In this document: positions 36,172 to 45,047 of the stretch, one piece after another
How positions within the stretch are numbered: position 1 is the stretch's first letter
Layout of the letters: each line of letters begins with the position of its first letter
NCBI RefSeq assembly: GCF_001591365.1
Contig: NZ_BCUT01000001.1
Coordinates: 2,108,001-2,172,000 of the forward strand
From: Variovorax paradoxus NBRC 15149
GTDB lineage: Bacteria; Pseudomonadota; Gammaproteobacteria; Burkholderiales; Burkholderiaceae_C
Direction: 5' to 3'
Length of the DNA: 64,000 nucleotides
Notes under the pieces: generated by a model
Told to the model about the DNA's origin: nothing
The model's input: the letters and a program-made list of their open reading frames with translations, nothing else
Databases searched by the model: none
Made by a program: the position numbers and the translations under genes

Positions 36172-37102
36172 GTGCGGTGGTTGTCTGTTGAACAAAGCCC
36201 TTGGGCAGGCCGGCTTCGGGCGTCATGCCGTAGACCGGTTCGCCGGGCAGGCCGGCCATGAGCGGCGCGCGCGCCGCGATGAGCTTCTGGATGTCGATGC
36301 CGGTGCGAACGCCCATGGCCTCGAACATGAAGACGAGATCCTCGGTGACCGCGTTGCCCGAGGCGCCGGGCGCATACGGGCAGCCGCCAAGGCCGCCGAG
36401 CGAGGCGTCGAAGGTGCGCACGCCCTCGTCCCACGCCGCCAGGCAGTTGGCGATGCCGAGGCCGCGCGTGTTGTGCATGTGGGCGGCGCCGGCGTGCGCG
36501 CCGAGCTCGGCGCGCAGGCGCCTGAAGAGCCGGCGCACCTGCGCGGGGTTGGCGTAGCCGACGGTGTCCGACAGGCCCGCTTCTTCCGCGCCGGCCTCGA
36601 TGCACTGCGCGGCGAGGCGGATCACGTCGTCTTCCGGCACCAGCCCCTGCAGCGTGCAGCCGAAGGCGGTGGAGATGCCGGCCTCGAGCTTCACATGCGG
36701 CGCGATCGCGCGGCGCAGCTCGGAGATGGCGCGCACTTCCTCGACCATTTCGGTCGGCGTCTTGCGCACGTTGGCGAGCGAATGCGCCACGCTGGCCGAG
36801 ACCGGCATCGTGAGCTTGTGCACGCCCGCTTCGAGCGCCGCCTGCGCGCCCTTGCGGTTGGGCACCAGCGCCATCACGGTGAGGCCGGGCAAGGTGATGG
36901 CGTGGCGCACCACCTCGGCGGCGTCGGCCATCTGCGGCAGCAATCTGGCGGGCACGAAGGAGGCGACCTCGATCTCGCGCACGCCGGCGGCGTGAAGCGC
37001 GTCGATCCAGCGCAGCTTGTCCGCCGTGGGCATGGTGGCCTTGACCGACTGCAGGCCGTCGCGCGGGCCGACCTCGCTGATGAGGACGTCGGGGGGTGTC
37101 AT
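36164..37102 (-). CDS. Hydroxymethylglutaryl-CoA-lyase-type lyase
   Basis: The 312-residue TIM-barrel protein has EVGPRDGLQSVKATMPTADK at the start (catalytic Arg-Asp), ISTAFGCTLQG, HMHNTRGLGIANCLAAW for metal binding, and GLGGCPYAPGASGNAVTEDL with the catalytic Cys. The last is the HMG-CoA lyase signature. These enzymes cleave HMG-CoA or related 3-hydroxy-acyl-CoA esters to acetyl-CoA plus a keto acid. The metal motif reads HMHNT where classical enzymes have HCHDT, so the substrate may differ. It is the first gene of the operon, divergent from an IclR gene. Confidence 0.92.
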   Translation of the reverse strand: MTPPDVLISEVGPRDGLQSVKATMPTADKLRWIDALHAAGVREIEVASFVPARLLPQMADAAEVVRHAITLPGLTVMALVPNRKGAQAALEAGVHKLTMPVSASVAHSLANVRKTPTEMVEEVRAISELRRAIAPHVKLEAGISTAFGCTLQGLVPEDDVIRLAAQCIEAGAEEAGLSDTVGYANPAQVRRLFRRLRAELGAHAGAAHMHNTRGLGIANCLAAWDEGVRTFDASLGGLGGCPYAPGASGNAVTEDLVFMFEAMGVRTGIDIQKLIAARAPLMAGLPGEPVYGMTPEAGLPKGFVQQTTTAHA

Positions 37103-37152
37103 CGGTTTCGTCTCCTTGGAGCGATCGCCTGACCGGGCATCGATCGCTTGAC

Positions 37153-37191
37153 AGTTCTATCTTACAGAACTAAATTCCGTTAAACAGAATT
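37153..37191. promoter_or_regulatory. Two tandem palindromic operator sites in the lyase/iclR divergent promoter
   Basis: TTC-N9-GAA occurs twice, at 37155-37169 and 37175-37189, exactly 20 bases apart. ACAGAA lies at the same place in both. The first is extended to the palindrome AGTTCT/AGAACT. The spacing is two helical turns. IclR proteins bind such sites as tetramers, and the iclR gene starts 39 bases later. Confidence 0.6.
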
Positions 37192-37227
37192 AAACCGCCG
37201 AACGACTTTCCCTGTCAAGCCGACGCC

Positions 37228-37968
37228 ATGCCCCGCAAAGCCCAGACCGAATCGGTTTCAGACCTCAATGCCGCGCCCGGCGGCGCCGCCGCGGTCGACC
37301 GCGCGCTGAGCCTGCTTTCGGCCTTCCAACCCGGCGACGAGGCGCTCACGCTCGCGCAGTTCGCCGAGCGCACGCAGCTCTACAAGAGCACGGTGCTGCG
37401 GCTTCTTGCCTCGCTCGAACATGCGCGGCTGATCCGCCGGCAGGACGACGGGCGCTATGCGCTGGGCGCCGAGATCGCGCGGCTGCACGGCCTCTATGCG
37501 GCGTCGCTGTCGCTCGACCGCATCGTGCTGCCGGTGCTGCGCGCGCTGGCCGCCACCACGGGCGAGAGCGCGGCGTATCACGTACGACAGGAACAGGGCG
37601 ACAGCTGGGTGCGGCTGTGCCAGTTCCGCGTTGATTCCTCGCATGTGGTGCGCGACCACGTGCGCGCGGGCGACCTGCTGCCCAACGACCGCGGCGCTGG
37701 CGCGCGCGTGCTGATCGCCTTCGGCCCCGAGGCCGAGCGCCCGCGCGGCGCCAGGGAGCGCAAGCTGTACGACGAGATCCGCGCCCAGGGCTACTGCGCG
37801 CTGGTGGGCGACCGCACGGCCGAGCTGGCCGGCATCTCGGCACCGGTGTTCCACGCCGGCGGCCGCCTGGCCGCGGCGGTCACGCTGACGATGCCGGCGC
37901 ACCGCTACGACGCGCGCCACATCGAGCCGGTACGCGCCGCGGCCCGTGAGCTGAGCGGAGCCCTCTGA
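37228..37968 (+). CDS. IclR-family transcriptional regulator
   Basis: The 246-residue protein has a winged helix at about residues 20-85 (AVDRALSLLSAFQPGDEALT, YKSTVLRLLASLEHARLIRR). The IclR effector domain follows, with LDRIVLPVLRALAATTGESA and VGDRTAELAGISAPVF. It is divergent from the HMG-CoA-lyase operon and most likely controls it and itself through the tandem sites at 37153-37191. The inducer is probably the acid or its CoA ester, which is an inference. Confidence 0.94.
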   Translation: MPRKAQTESVSDLNAAPGGAAAVDRALSLLSAFQPGDEALTLAQFAERTQLYKSTVLRLLASLEHARLIRRQDDGRYALGAEIARLHGLYAASLSLDRIVLPVLRALAATTGESAAYHVRQEQGDSWVRLCQFRVDSSHVVRDHVRAGDLLPNDRGAGARVLIAFGPEAERPRGARERKLYDEIRAQGYCALVGDRTAELAGISAPVFHAGGRLAAAVTLTMPAHRYDARHIEPVRAAARELSGAL

Positions 37969-37985
37969 CAAAAAGGAAGAGAAAA

Positions 37986-38001
37986 CGCAGGTCTTCCTGC
38001 G
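37986..38001. terminator. Hairpin between iclR and the dehalogenase gene (possible terminator)
   Basis: A perfect 6-bp stem CGCAGG/CCTGCG with a TCTT loop lies 17 bases after the iclR stop. Read on the minus strand it is followed by TTTTCTCTTCCTTTTT. In the + direction the T-rich tract comes only about 8 bases later. It may stop transcription in both directions. Confidence 0.45.
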
Positions 38002-38079
38002 ATTACCTTCATTTTTGTCACTGATAAATCCCGATCTTGGTTATTACCAACCGGCAAAGTATCGAATAAAGTCCAAGCC

Positions 38080-38757
38080 ATGGATCAACCCGGCGCAGTG
38101 CTCTTCGATGCCTACGGCACGCTGTTCGACGTCTACAGCGTCGGGCACACGGCCGAGCGGCTGTTCGCGGGCCAGGGGCAGGCGCTGGCCGCGGGCTGGC
38201 GCGACAAGCAGATCGAATACACGCGCCTCGTCACCACCAGCAACCACGGCGCGCACTACCGGCCCTTCGGCGAACTCACGCGCGCCGCGCTGCGCTACAC
38301 CTGCAAGCGGCTGGGCCTCGGCCTGACCGAAGCCGCCGAGCAGCAGCTGATGGACCAGTACCGCACGCTCACGGCCTTTCCCGAATGCCGCGAAGTGCTC
38401 CAGGCGCTCAAGGACCGCGGCGTGGCCACCGGCATCCTCTCGAACGGCGACCCCGGCATGCTCGACGCCGCCGTGCGCGGCGCCGGGCTCGATGGCCTGC
38501 TGGACCATGTGCTGAGCGTCGACGGCATCCGCAAGTACAAGACGCATCCCGACGCGTACCAGCTCGGCGTCGTCGCCACCGGCCTGCCGCCCGCGCGCAT
38601 CGCCTTCGTCAGCTGCAACGGCTGGGACGCGCTCGGCGCCACCTGGTTCGGCTTTCGCACGCTCTGGGTCAACCGCTACCAGCTCCCGTTCGAAGAACTC
38701 GGCACGCAGCCCGAACGCATCGGCAGCAGCCTGCGCGACGTGCTCGGGTTCTTCTGA
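38080..38757 (+). CDS. L-2-haloacid dehalogenase (type II)
   Basis: The 225-residue HAD-superfamily enzyme hydrolyses L-2-haloacids to D-2-hydroxyacids. Counted from the first Met, the nucleophile is Asp10 in [13 protein letters not shown], Thr14 and Arg41 fall at the numbers known from the Pseudomonas L-DEX enzyme, and [20 protein letters not shown] and FVSCNGWDA provide Ser, Lys, Tyr and the Ser-Asn-Asp group. All known catalytic residues are therefore present. It is followed 56 bases later by malate synthase G. Glycolate or glyoxylate from haloacetate would connect the two enzymes, which is an inference. Confidence 0.94.
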   Translation: MDQPGAVLFDAYGTLFDVYSVGHTAERLFAGQGQALAAGWRDKQIEYTRLVTTSNHGAHYRPFGELTRAALRYTCKRLGLGLTEAAEQQLMDQYRTLTAFPECREVLQALKDRGVATGILSNGDPGMLDAAVRGAGLDGLLDHVLSVDGIRKYKTHPDAYQLGVVATGLPPARIAFVSCNGWDALGATWFGFRTLWVNRYQLPFEELGTQPERIGSSLRDVLGFF

Positions 38758-38813
38758 CAGACACCGCTCCTCATTTCATTCAGCATTGCACCGTTCTCAA
38801 GGAGAGAAAAAAC

Positions 38814-40988
38814 ATGACCGCCCGCACCACCACCCACGGCCTCCAGGTTGCGACCGAGCTTCACCGCTTCATCGAAGACAAGGTCCTGCCCGCCAGCGGC
38901 GTGGCCAGCGATGTTTTCTGGAAAGGCTTCGACGCCATCGTCCATGACCTCGCGCCGAAGAACATCGCGCTCTTGGCCGAACGCGACCGCCTGCAGGCCG
39001 AGCTCGATGCCTGGCACAAGAAGAACCCCGGCCCCATCGCCGACATGCCGGCCTACCGCGCCTTCCTCGAGAAGATCGGCTACCTGCTGCCGCAGCCCAA
39101 GGGCGCGAAGGCCACCACCGCGAACGTCGATTCCGAGCTCGCGCTGCAGGCCGGCCCGCAGTTGGTGGTGCCGATCCTCAACGCACGCTACGCGCTCAAC
39201 GCCGCCAACGCGCGCTGGGGTTCGCTGTACGACGCGCTGTACGGCACCGATGCCATTCCCGAAACCGGCGGTGCCGAAAAGGGCAAGGGCTACAACCCCG
39301 TGCGCGGCGCCAAGGTCATCGAGTTCGCGCGCAACGTGCTCGACCAGGCCGCGCCGCTCGAAAACGGCTCGCACAAGATGGCGACCGGCTACAGCGTGAA
39401 GGACGGCAAGCTCATCGTCGCGCTGCAAAGCAGCAGCACCGGCCTGGCCGACCCCGCGCAGTTCATCGGCTACCAGGGCGATGCGGCCGCGCCGTCGTCG
39501 GTGCTGCTGAAGCACAACGGCATCCACCTGGACATCCGCATCGACCGCAGCACGCCCATCGGCAAGGGCGACGCGGCCGGCGTCAGCGACCTGGTGCTCG
39601 AAGCCGCGCTCTCGACCATCCTCGACCTCGAAGACTCGGTGGCCGTGGTCGACGCGGCCGACAAGGTGGTCGCCTACGCGAACTGGCTCGGCATCGTCGA
39701 GGGCACGCTCACGGAAGAAGTCGCCAAGGGCGGCAAGACCTTCACGCGCGGCCTCAATCCCGACCGCGAATACACCGGCGCCAACGGCCGCCCCGTGAAG
39801 CTGCACGGCCGCTCGCTGATGTTCCTGCGCAATGTGGGCCACCTGATGACCAACCCGGCCGTGCTGTATGCGGGCGGCAAGGAAATCCCCGAAGGCATCC
39901 TCGATGCCGTGGTCACCACCACCATCGCGATGATCGACCTGAAGCGCAAGGGCAACTCGCGCACCGGCAGCATCTACATCGTCAAGCCCAAGATGCACGG
40001 CCCGGCCGAAGTGGCCTTTGCGAGCGAGCTGTTCGGCCGCGTCGAGCAGCTGCTCGGCCTGCCCGCCAACACCGTGAAGCTCGGCATCATGGACGAGGAG
40101 CGCCGCACCAGCGTCAACCTCAAGGCCTGCATCGCCGAGGCCGCCGCGCGCGTGGCCTTCATCAACACCGGTTTTCTCGACCGCACCGGCGACGAGATGC
40201 ACACCGCCATGCACGGCGGCCCGATGATCCGCAAGGGCGACATGAAGTCCAGCGCGTGGATCGGCGCCTACGAGAAGAACAACGTGCTGGTCGGCCTCTC
40301 GTGCGGCCTGCGCGGCAAGGCGCAGATCGGCAAGGGCATGTGGGCCATGCCCGACCTGATGGCCGCCATGCTCGAGCAGAAGATCGCGCACCCCAAGGCC
40401 GGCGCCAACACCGCCTGGGTGCCCTCGCCCACCGCCGCCACGCTGCACGCGCTGCACTACCACCAGGTCAGCGTCACGGCCGTGCAGCAGGAGCTCGAGA
40501 AGATCGACGCCGACGCGGAGCGCGACAACATCCTCAATGCGCTGCTGCAGGTGCCCATCGCCCCCGCGGCCAACTGGACCGAGGCCGAGAAGCAGCAGGA
40601 GATCGACAACAACGTGCAGGGCATCCTCGGCTACGTGGTGCGCTGGATCGACCAGGGCGTGGGCTGCTCCAAGGTGCCCGACATCCACAACGTGGGCCTG
40701 ATGGAAGACCGCGCCACGCTGCGCATCTCGAGCCAGCACATCGCCAACTGGCTGCTGCACGGCGTGGTGACCAAGGCGCAGGTCGACGAGACCTTCCAGC
40801 GCATGGCCAAGGTGGTCGACGAGCAGAACGCCGGCGACCCGGTGTACCAGCCGATGGCCGGCCACTTCGACACCTCGGCCGCGTACAAGGCCGCGCAGGA
40901 CCTGGTGTTCAAGGGCATCGAGCAGCCGAGCGGGTATACCGAGCCGCTGCTGCATGCGTGGCGGCTGAAGGTGAAGGGCGAGGCCTGA
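38814..40988 (+). CDS. glcB: Malate synthase G
   Basis: Malate synthase condenses glyoxylate with acetyl-CoA to malate in the glyoxylate shunt. The 724-residue length is that of the monomeric isoform G. The sequence covers the family throughout: [21 protein letters not shown] and [20 protein letters not shown] in the N-terminal part. [41 protein letters not shown] with a catalytic Arg region, [20 protein letters not shown] and [20 protein letters not shown] lie in the barrel. The ATG 38814 is preceded by AAGGAGAG. A terminator follows at 41015. Confidence 0.98.
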   Translation: MTARTTTHGLQVATELHRFIEDKVLPASGVASDVFWKGFDAIVHDLAPKNIALLAERDRLQAELDAWHKKNPGPIADMPAYRAFLEKIGYLLPQPKGAKATTANVDSELALQAGPQLVVPILNARYALNAANARWGSLYDALYGTDAIPETGGAEKGKGYNPVRGAKVIEFARNVLDQAAPLENGSHKMATGYSVKDGKLIVALQSSSTGLADPAQFIGYQGDAAAPSSVLLKHNGIHLDIRIDRSTPIGKGDAAGVSDLVLEAALSTILDLEDSVAVVDAADKVVAYANWLGIVEGTLTEEVAKGGKTFTRGLNPDREYTGANGRPVKLHGRSLMFLRNVGHLMTNPAVLYAGGKEIPEGILDAVVTTTIAMIDLKRKGNSRTGSIYIVKPKMHGPAEVAFASELFGRVEQLLGLPANTVKLGIMDEERRTSVNLKACIAEAAARVAFINTGFLDRTGDEMHTAMHGGPMIRKGDMKSSAWIGAYEKNNVLVGLSCGLRGKAQIGKGMWAMPDLMAAMLEQKIAHPKAGANTAWVPSPTAATLHALHYHQVSVTAVQQELEKIDADAERDNILNALLQVPIAPAANWTEAEKQQEIDNNVQGILGYVVRWIDQGVGCSKVPDIHNVGLMEDRATLRISSQHIANWLLHGVVTKAQVDETFQRMAKVVDEQNAGDPVYQPMAGHFDTSAAYKAAQDLVFKGIEQPSGYTEPLLHAWRLKVKGEA

Positions 40989-41014
40989 TCCTCGGCCTCT
41001 TTCCTGAGTCAACC

Positions 41015-41047
41015 AACGGCACCTTCGGGTGCCGTTCTTGTTTTTAT
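41015..41047 (+). terminator. Rho-independent terminator after malate synthase G
   Basis: A 9-bp stem AACGGCACC/GGTGCCGTT with the stable TTCG tetraloop is followed by CTTGTTTTTAT. It lies 26 bases after the glcB stop and ends just where the convergent yhcG remnant begins. Confidence 0.9.
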
Positions 41048-42251
41048 GCGTCCGGTCCGGCCTTTTTTCTTGGGGGCATCTTGAGCGGCGTTGCCACGGA
41101 CAACTGCCGGATTTCACGGCGCAACTCTCGCTCGAGTTCCTGCTCGGTCGGCAGATGCAATTGGTAGCGACTGGCGAAGATATTTCGCTCCTGCTGCTCG
41201 CCCAAGGTGTACTTCACCACGGCATCGTTCTTGTCCGGGCAAAGGATCACACCCAGCGTCGGGTTGTCGCCTTCGGTTCGACGCTCGCGGTCGTAGTAGT
41301 TCACATAGAACTGGATCTGGCCGAGATCGCCATGAGTCAACTTGCCGACCTTGAGATCGATGAGCACATAGCACTTGAGCACCGCGTGATAGAAGACCAG
41401 GTCGATATAGAAATGGTCGCCGTCGATGGTGATACGCTCCTGGCGCGACACGAATGCAAAACCCTTGCCCAGTTCGAGCAGGAAAGTCTGCAGGTTGTCG
41501 ATGAGCGCCTGCTCCAGCTTGGACTCGACCAACCTCGGGGACTCCGGCAGGCCGAGGAACTCGATGACCACCGGGTCTTTCAACACATCGAGCGGCTGCA
41601 TCACTTCCTGGCCATGCGTTGCCAATCGCATCAGGCCCTTCTTGTCCTTGCTTTTTGCCAACGGTCGTACAGCAGGCTGGCCGTCTGGCGCTGGAGCTCA
41701 CGCACGGACCACGCGTTTCGGATCGCTTCGATTTCGTAGAAGGCACGCGCTTCCGGCCTCGCCACACGCAAGAGTTGGCGGTAGTGACTCCATGAAAGAG
41801 ACGGATGCAGCGCTCCGGGGCACCAGTCCGTGTCGCCTTCGGATTTCCGAGACGATGTCTCGGAACTGACCTGAAGAGGCAACGCCGTTGGCGTGGTCGA
41901 TTTCCGAGACGCCGTCTCGGAAATCAGTTGCGGATAGTCCAGATAGAACTGCCTGAACGCTTCGAGGTTGTCCACGGAATAACCGCGGCCGAACTCGGCA
42001 TTCAGGCGCGTCGACAGATCAGCGAGCAGCCTGGCACCATAGCCCGCTCGGCGCTGCCCTCTCTGCTCTTCCTCGACGATCTCGCGCCCGATCAACCAGT
42101 TGGCTGCGACCTGTGTCGTGTTGACCGTCCGTGCCACACCGGCACGCGCGGTATCCAGGATCTCTCGCACACGGCTGAAAAGCGGCTGTGCAGCCTTTGC
42201 GCGCCCGGGCTTTGCCGTGCGGGTACTGGAGGAGATGGAGGGCGTTGGCAA
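41044..42251 (-). pseudogene. YhcG-type PDDEXK nuclease gene, split by a frameshift
   Basis: Two frames make up one DUF1016 (YhcG) protein. The first (42251 down to 41631) has the N-terminal helical domain, ending SLLYDRWQKARTRRA. The second (41661 down to 41044) holds the PDDEXK nuclease part: DPVVIEFLGLP, LGKGFAFVSRQERITIDGDH, FYIDLVFYHAVLKCYVLIDL. The expected continuation SLLYDRLAKSKDKKGL is restored by one extra base at about 41660, so a single base is missing in a TTGGCAAAAAGC context. YhcG-like proteins are linked to REP/transposition or defence. The gene also contains two copies of a palindrome (see the repeat entry). The start codon is TTG 42251. Confidence 0.85.
41843..41925. repeat. 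Two palindromic repeats inside the yhcG pseudogene
   Basis: ATTTCCGAGAC, three bases, GTCTCGGAA occurs at 41843-41865 and again, extended to a perfect 12-base arm, at 41899-41925 (GATTTCCGAGAC/GTCTCGGAAATC). The copies are 57 bases (19 codons) apart, so both are read in the same frame and add SETxSRKS to the protein twice. A hairpin of this size within a coding region is unusual. Confidence 0.85.
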
Positions 42252-42391
42252 TGCGAGGCTCTCAGGGTTGTTTAGAAATTATGGGGTAGCTGTCATGTGC
42301 GGTCGAATGTCCACGAGGCGTCGCCACCGCGACCCTGCGCGTCCGACGATCAACTAGCATCAGGTCGCCCTCCTTACTGGCCTCCCGCCCT

Positions 42392-43702
42392 ATGAACCCG
42401 AACGCGGCATCCAAGCCCGCGGAGCGCCCCAGCTCACGCCTCTCCCGTTTCTCCCGCTGGTCCACCTCGACCACCGCGATGTTGATCGCCCTCGCCTCGG
42501 CCTTCGCCCTGAGCCAGGCCTTCCGCACCGTCGGCGCCATGATGGCCACGCCGCTCAGCGGCCACTTCGGCCTCTCGCCCCAGCAGATCGGCACCTGGGC
42601 AGGCACCTTCCACTTCATGTTCGGCATCATGCAGCTCGCGATGGGCGTGTCGATCGACACGTTCGGCGTGCGCCGCACGGTGCTCGCCGCCTTTCCGCTG
42701 GCCGTTGCGGGTGCCGCACTGTGCGCGGTGGCATCGAGCTTCCATGCGCTGCTGCTCGGGCAGGCGCTGATCGGCGTCGGCTGCGCGCCGGCCTTCCTGG
42801 CCTGCACGGTGTTCATCGCACGGCATTTCGATGCCTCGCGCTTCACCGCGATGTCGGGGCTGGTGATGAGCCTCGCAGGCCTGGGCATCCTGTTCACCGG
42901 CACGCCGCTGGCGCTGCTGATCGAAGCCGCGTCATGGCGCGCCGGCTATGCGGTGCTGGCTGCGTCCGCCGTGCTTTCGTGGATCCTCATCTTCTGGCGC
43001 GTGCGCGACCCCGTGCGCGCGGAGGACCGCACGAGCGCGGAGACCGCGCCGGCCGAACGCCAGTCGCTGCGCAAGGCCGTGCGCGAACTGCTCCCGCTCT
43101 TTGCCATGCCGCACACGCTGGGCCTGCTGTGCTTTGCCTGCGTGTCGTATGCCGCGTTCATCACCCTGCGCGGCCTTTGGCTCGGCCCCATGCTGCACGA
43201 CCGCCATGGGCTGTCGCTGGTCAGCAGCGGCAACGTGGCGCTGGTGATGACCATCGCCGGCATGATCAGCCCCGCCATGTTCGGCCGCCTCGACCCGGGC
43301 GGCAGGCGGCGCGGCCGCTGGCTCATGGGCTGCGCGTTCGCGGCCGCGGTGATCTTCGCGCTCATGGCGTTCACGCATTCGCTGGCCGTCGACATCGGCC
43401 TGCCGATTCTCTATGGCCTGCTCTCGGGCTACTCGGTGCTGCAGTATTCGTACACGCGCGCTGCCTATCCGGCGGCCATGACCGGGCGCGCGCTGTCGCT
43501 GCTCAACATGGCGATGTTCCTCGGCGTGTCGCTCATGCAGTGGACGACGGGCGTGGCCGCGTCGTGGGCCGCGTCGAACGGCGTGGAGCCGTTTCGCGCG
43601 GTGTTCCTCACGATCACGGCCATGCTGGCGGTGGGCACCCTGGCGTTCCTGTTGCTGCCGCGCGCGCACGAAAAAGCGGGCCTCGCCTCCGCGCAGCCCT
43701 GA
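42392..43702 (+). CDS. MFS transporter (paralogue of the one at 8279)
   Basis: The 436-residue, 12-helix carrier shares long stretches with the transporter at 8279: [35 protein letters not shown] and [20 protein letters not shown]. It differs in its longer N-terminus, which is rich in Ser. The substrate is unknown. It is divergent from the yhcG remnant, with 140 bases between them that would hold its promoter. The next gene is convergent. Confidence 0.88.
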   Translation: MNPNAASKPAERPSSRLSRFSRWSTSTTAMLIALASAFALSQAFRTVGAMMATPLSGHFGLSPQQIGTWAGTFHFMFGIMQLAMGVSIDTFGVRRTVLAAFPLAVAGAALCAVASSFHALLLGQALIGVGCAPAFLACTVFIARHFDASRFTAMSGLVMSLAGLGILFTGTPLALLIEAASWRAGYAVLAASAVLSWILIFWRVRDPVRAEDRTSAETAPAERQSLRKAVRELLPLFAMPHTLGLLCFACVSYAAFITLRGLWLGPMLHDRHGLSLVSSGNVALVMTIAGMISPAMFGRLDPGGRRRGRWLMGCAFAAAVIFALMAFTHSLAVDIGLPILYGLLSGYSVLQYSYTRAAYPAAMTGRALSLLNMAMFLGVSLMQWTTGVAASWAASNGVEPFRAVFLTITAMLAVGTLAFLLLPRAHEKAGLASAQP

Positions 43703-43724
43703 GCGGGATCGCGCAGGCGCAAGC

Positions 43725-44519
43725 TCAACGGCGCTCGCCCAACCGCGAGCGCACCTCCGCGCGGCCGAGCTTGCGCATGCACTCCGCATACACGTTGGGC
43801 CGGCCGTACATCGCCATGGTGTCGGTGGTGCCGAAGGCGGGCGGCTCGCAGCCGCGGCGCGTGACCAGGCAGCGCCGCAGCACGTCGTAGCAGCGCGGCG
43901 CGGGCTCCAGCCGGCGCACCTCGGGCACACGCGCGAGCGTCACCTCCCACCAGCAGCCATCGATGCGATGCCACTGCGTGACGGCGTCGATCACATGGCA
44001 GGGCGCGTAGGGCTTCACCACTCCTTGCGCCGCCGCCGCCACCTTCGCCTCGCGTTCGGCCTTGCGGCGCTGCCCCGAGCCGCGCCGATACCGGTTGGGC
44101 AACAGGATGCCGGTGCCCGGATGCACGAAGAGTTCGACGTGGGGCGCTTCGCGCAGCGGCACGCGGTCGCTGCCCGCCCACCACCGCGAACGCACCAGTA
44201 CCTGGCTGCCGTGCATCACCGCATCGCGCACGACGAAGTCGTCGATGTGCAGGAAGATGTGCGCCTGCACCGTGCTGCGCCGGTCGATGCCTTGGCAGAG
44301 CTCGCTCCACACCTTGTCCCACGGCCGGTGCACCTGCTTGTGCAGCCAGCGCCTGAGCGGCTGGAGGTTCTCGTTGAGCCCCTTCGGGTGGTCGTAGCCA
44401 CGCTTCATGCCGAGGTGCGAGCCGCGCTCCCTGCTGTTTCGAAACACGCGCCCGTCGCCCTGCACGCCACCGCCGCGGCGCGGCCGTTCGACGATGAGCT
44501 TGTCCATGTCTTCGCGCAT
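43725..44519 (-). CDS. Uncharacterised protein starting MREDMDKLIVERPRRGGG
   Basis: I do not recognise a named domain in this 264-residue protein. It has a Lys/Arg-rich start (VERPRRGGGVQGDGR), GLNENLQPLRRWLHKQ, VHRPWDKVWSELCQGIDRRS and STVQAHIFLHIDDFVVRDAV. The C-terminal half is basic with a YGRPNVYAECMRKLGRAEV end. Trp, His and Cys are unusually frequent. The gene starts 2 bases after the stop of a small basic-protein gene (44522-44740), so the two form a unit. I recall similar proteins opening with V/L-IVERPRRG in distant phyla, also uncharacterised, but I could not check this. The unit lies between an MFS gene and a LysR gene. Confidence 0.7.
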   Translation of the reverse strand: MREDMDKLIVERPRRGGGVQGDGRVFRNSRERGSHLGMKRGYDHPKGLNENLQPLRRWLHKQVHRPWDKVWSELCQGIDRRSTVQAHIFLHIDDFVVRDAVMHGSQVLVRSRWWAGSDRVPLREAPHVELFVHPGTGILLPNRYRRGSGQRRKAEREAKVAAAAQGVVKPYAPCHVIDAVTQWHRIDGCWWEVTLARVPEVRRLEPAPRCYDVLRRCLVTRRGCEPPAFGTTDTMAMYGRPNVYAECMRKLGRAEVRSRLGERR

Positions 44520-44521
44520 CG

Positions 44522-44740
44522 TCAGCCCTCCCGCCCAAGGCTGCGCGCAGCCTTCTGCAACGCGACCTTCTGCGCGCGCCGTTCCGCACGGTGCGTGCGC
44601 AGGTGGCGCCCCGCCTTCTGATTGGATTCGCCGCGCGCGATCGCGGCCACCACGGGATTGCGAGGTGCCGCATTCGGCACCGAAAAATAAAACCGGCCCA
44701 GACGCTTGTCGTCGTCGCGGGCCTTTCGTTGAGCACTCAT
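44522..44740 (-). CDS. Small basic protein upstream of the uncharacterised gene
   Basis: The 72-residue product is rich in Arg, Lys and Ala: RKARDDDKRLGRFYFSVPNA at the N-terminus, AIARGESNQKAGRHLRTHRA in the middle and LQKAARSLGREG at the end. No motif is recognised. Its charge suggests binding of nucleic acid. It starts at ATG 44740 and ends 2 bases before the next gene, so the pair is probably cotranscribed. Because it is short and composition-biased its reality rests on the tight spacing and clean start. Confidence 0.6.
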   Translation of the reverse strand: MSAQRKARDDDKRLGRFYFSVPNAAPRNPVVAAIARGESNQKAGRHLRTHRAERRAQKVALQKAARSLGREG

Positions 44741-45047
44741 GTGCGCACACTCCAGAAACAAGAAAACCCCGGCGAATGGCTGCGCGGGGCCTTTGTCGAT
44801 GGGCCTCGGCGGATGCGTGGATGCACACGCGGCCGGGGCGGTCGGTGTGCGGGTCAGGTGTTCAGGAAACGGTTCATTGAATGTGTTGCCGCCCGGGAGG
44901 TTGGTCGTCGCCAGGCGCGGATGAAAAACTGTTGCTGAAAAACGAAGGGCGGATTCTGGCGAGCACGCGCGCTGTGTGCAAGCGCGGCGCCTGCGGCTGT
45001 GGCGCAAAGCCCACGCCTCGCGCTGCGAGGCACTTGTCTCGAATCCC
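44741..45047. other. Gene-free stretch of about 300 bases
   Basis: No convincing frame is seen here. It holds the upstream region of the small basic-protein gene and, at 44761-44789, a weak minus-strand hairpin that could end transcription from the LysR gene. The middle has a few A-rich patches that may act as promoter sequence, but no consensus -35/-10 pair is clear. Confidence 0.6.
44761..44789 (-). terminator. Possible terminator downstream of the LysR gene
   Basis: Read on the minus strand, CCCCG (44789-44785), 13 bases, then CGGGG (44771-44767) is followed by TTTTCTTGTTTC. The stem is only 5 bp, so the call is weak. The position between LysR and the next minus-strand gene fits. Confidence 0.45.

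Noticed and set aside
41630..41670. Programmed ribosomal frameshift in yhcG
   Set aside because: The sequence GGCAAAAAGC does not give an X-XXY-YYZ slippery site in the reading phase needed, so a simple one-base loss is more likely.
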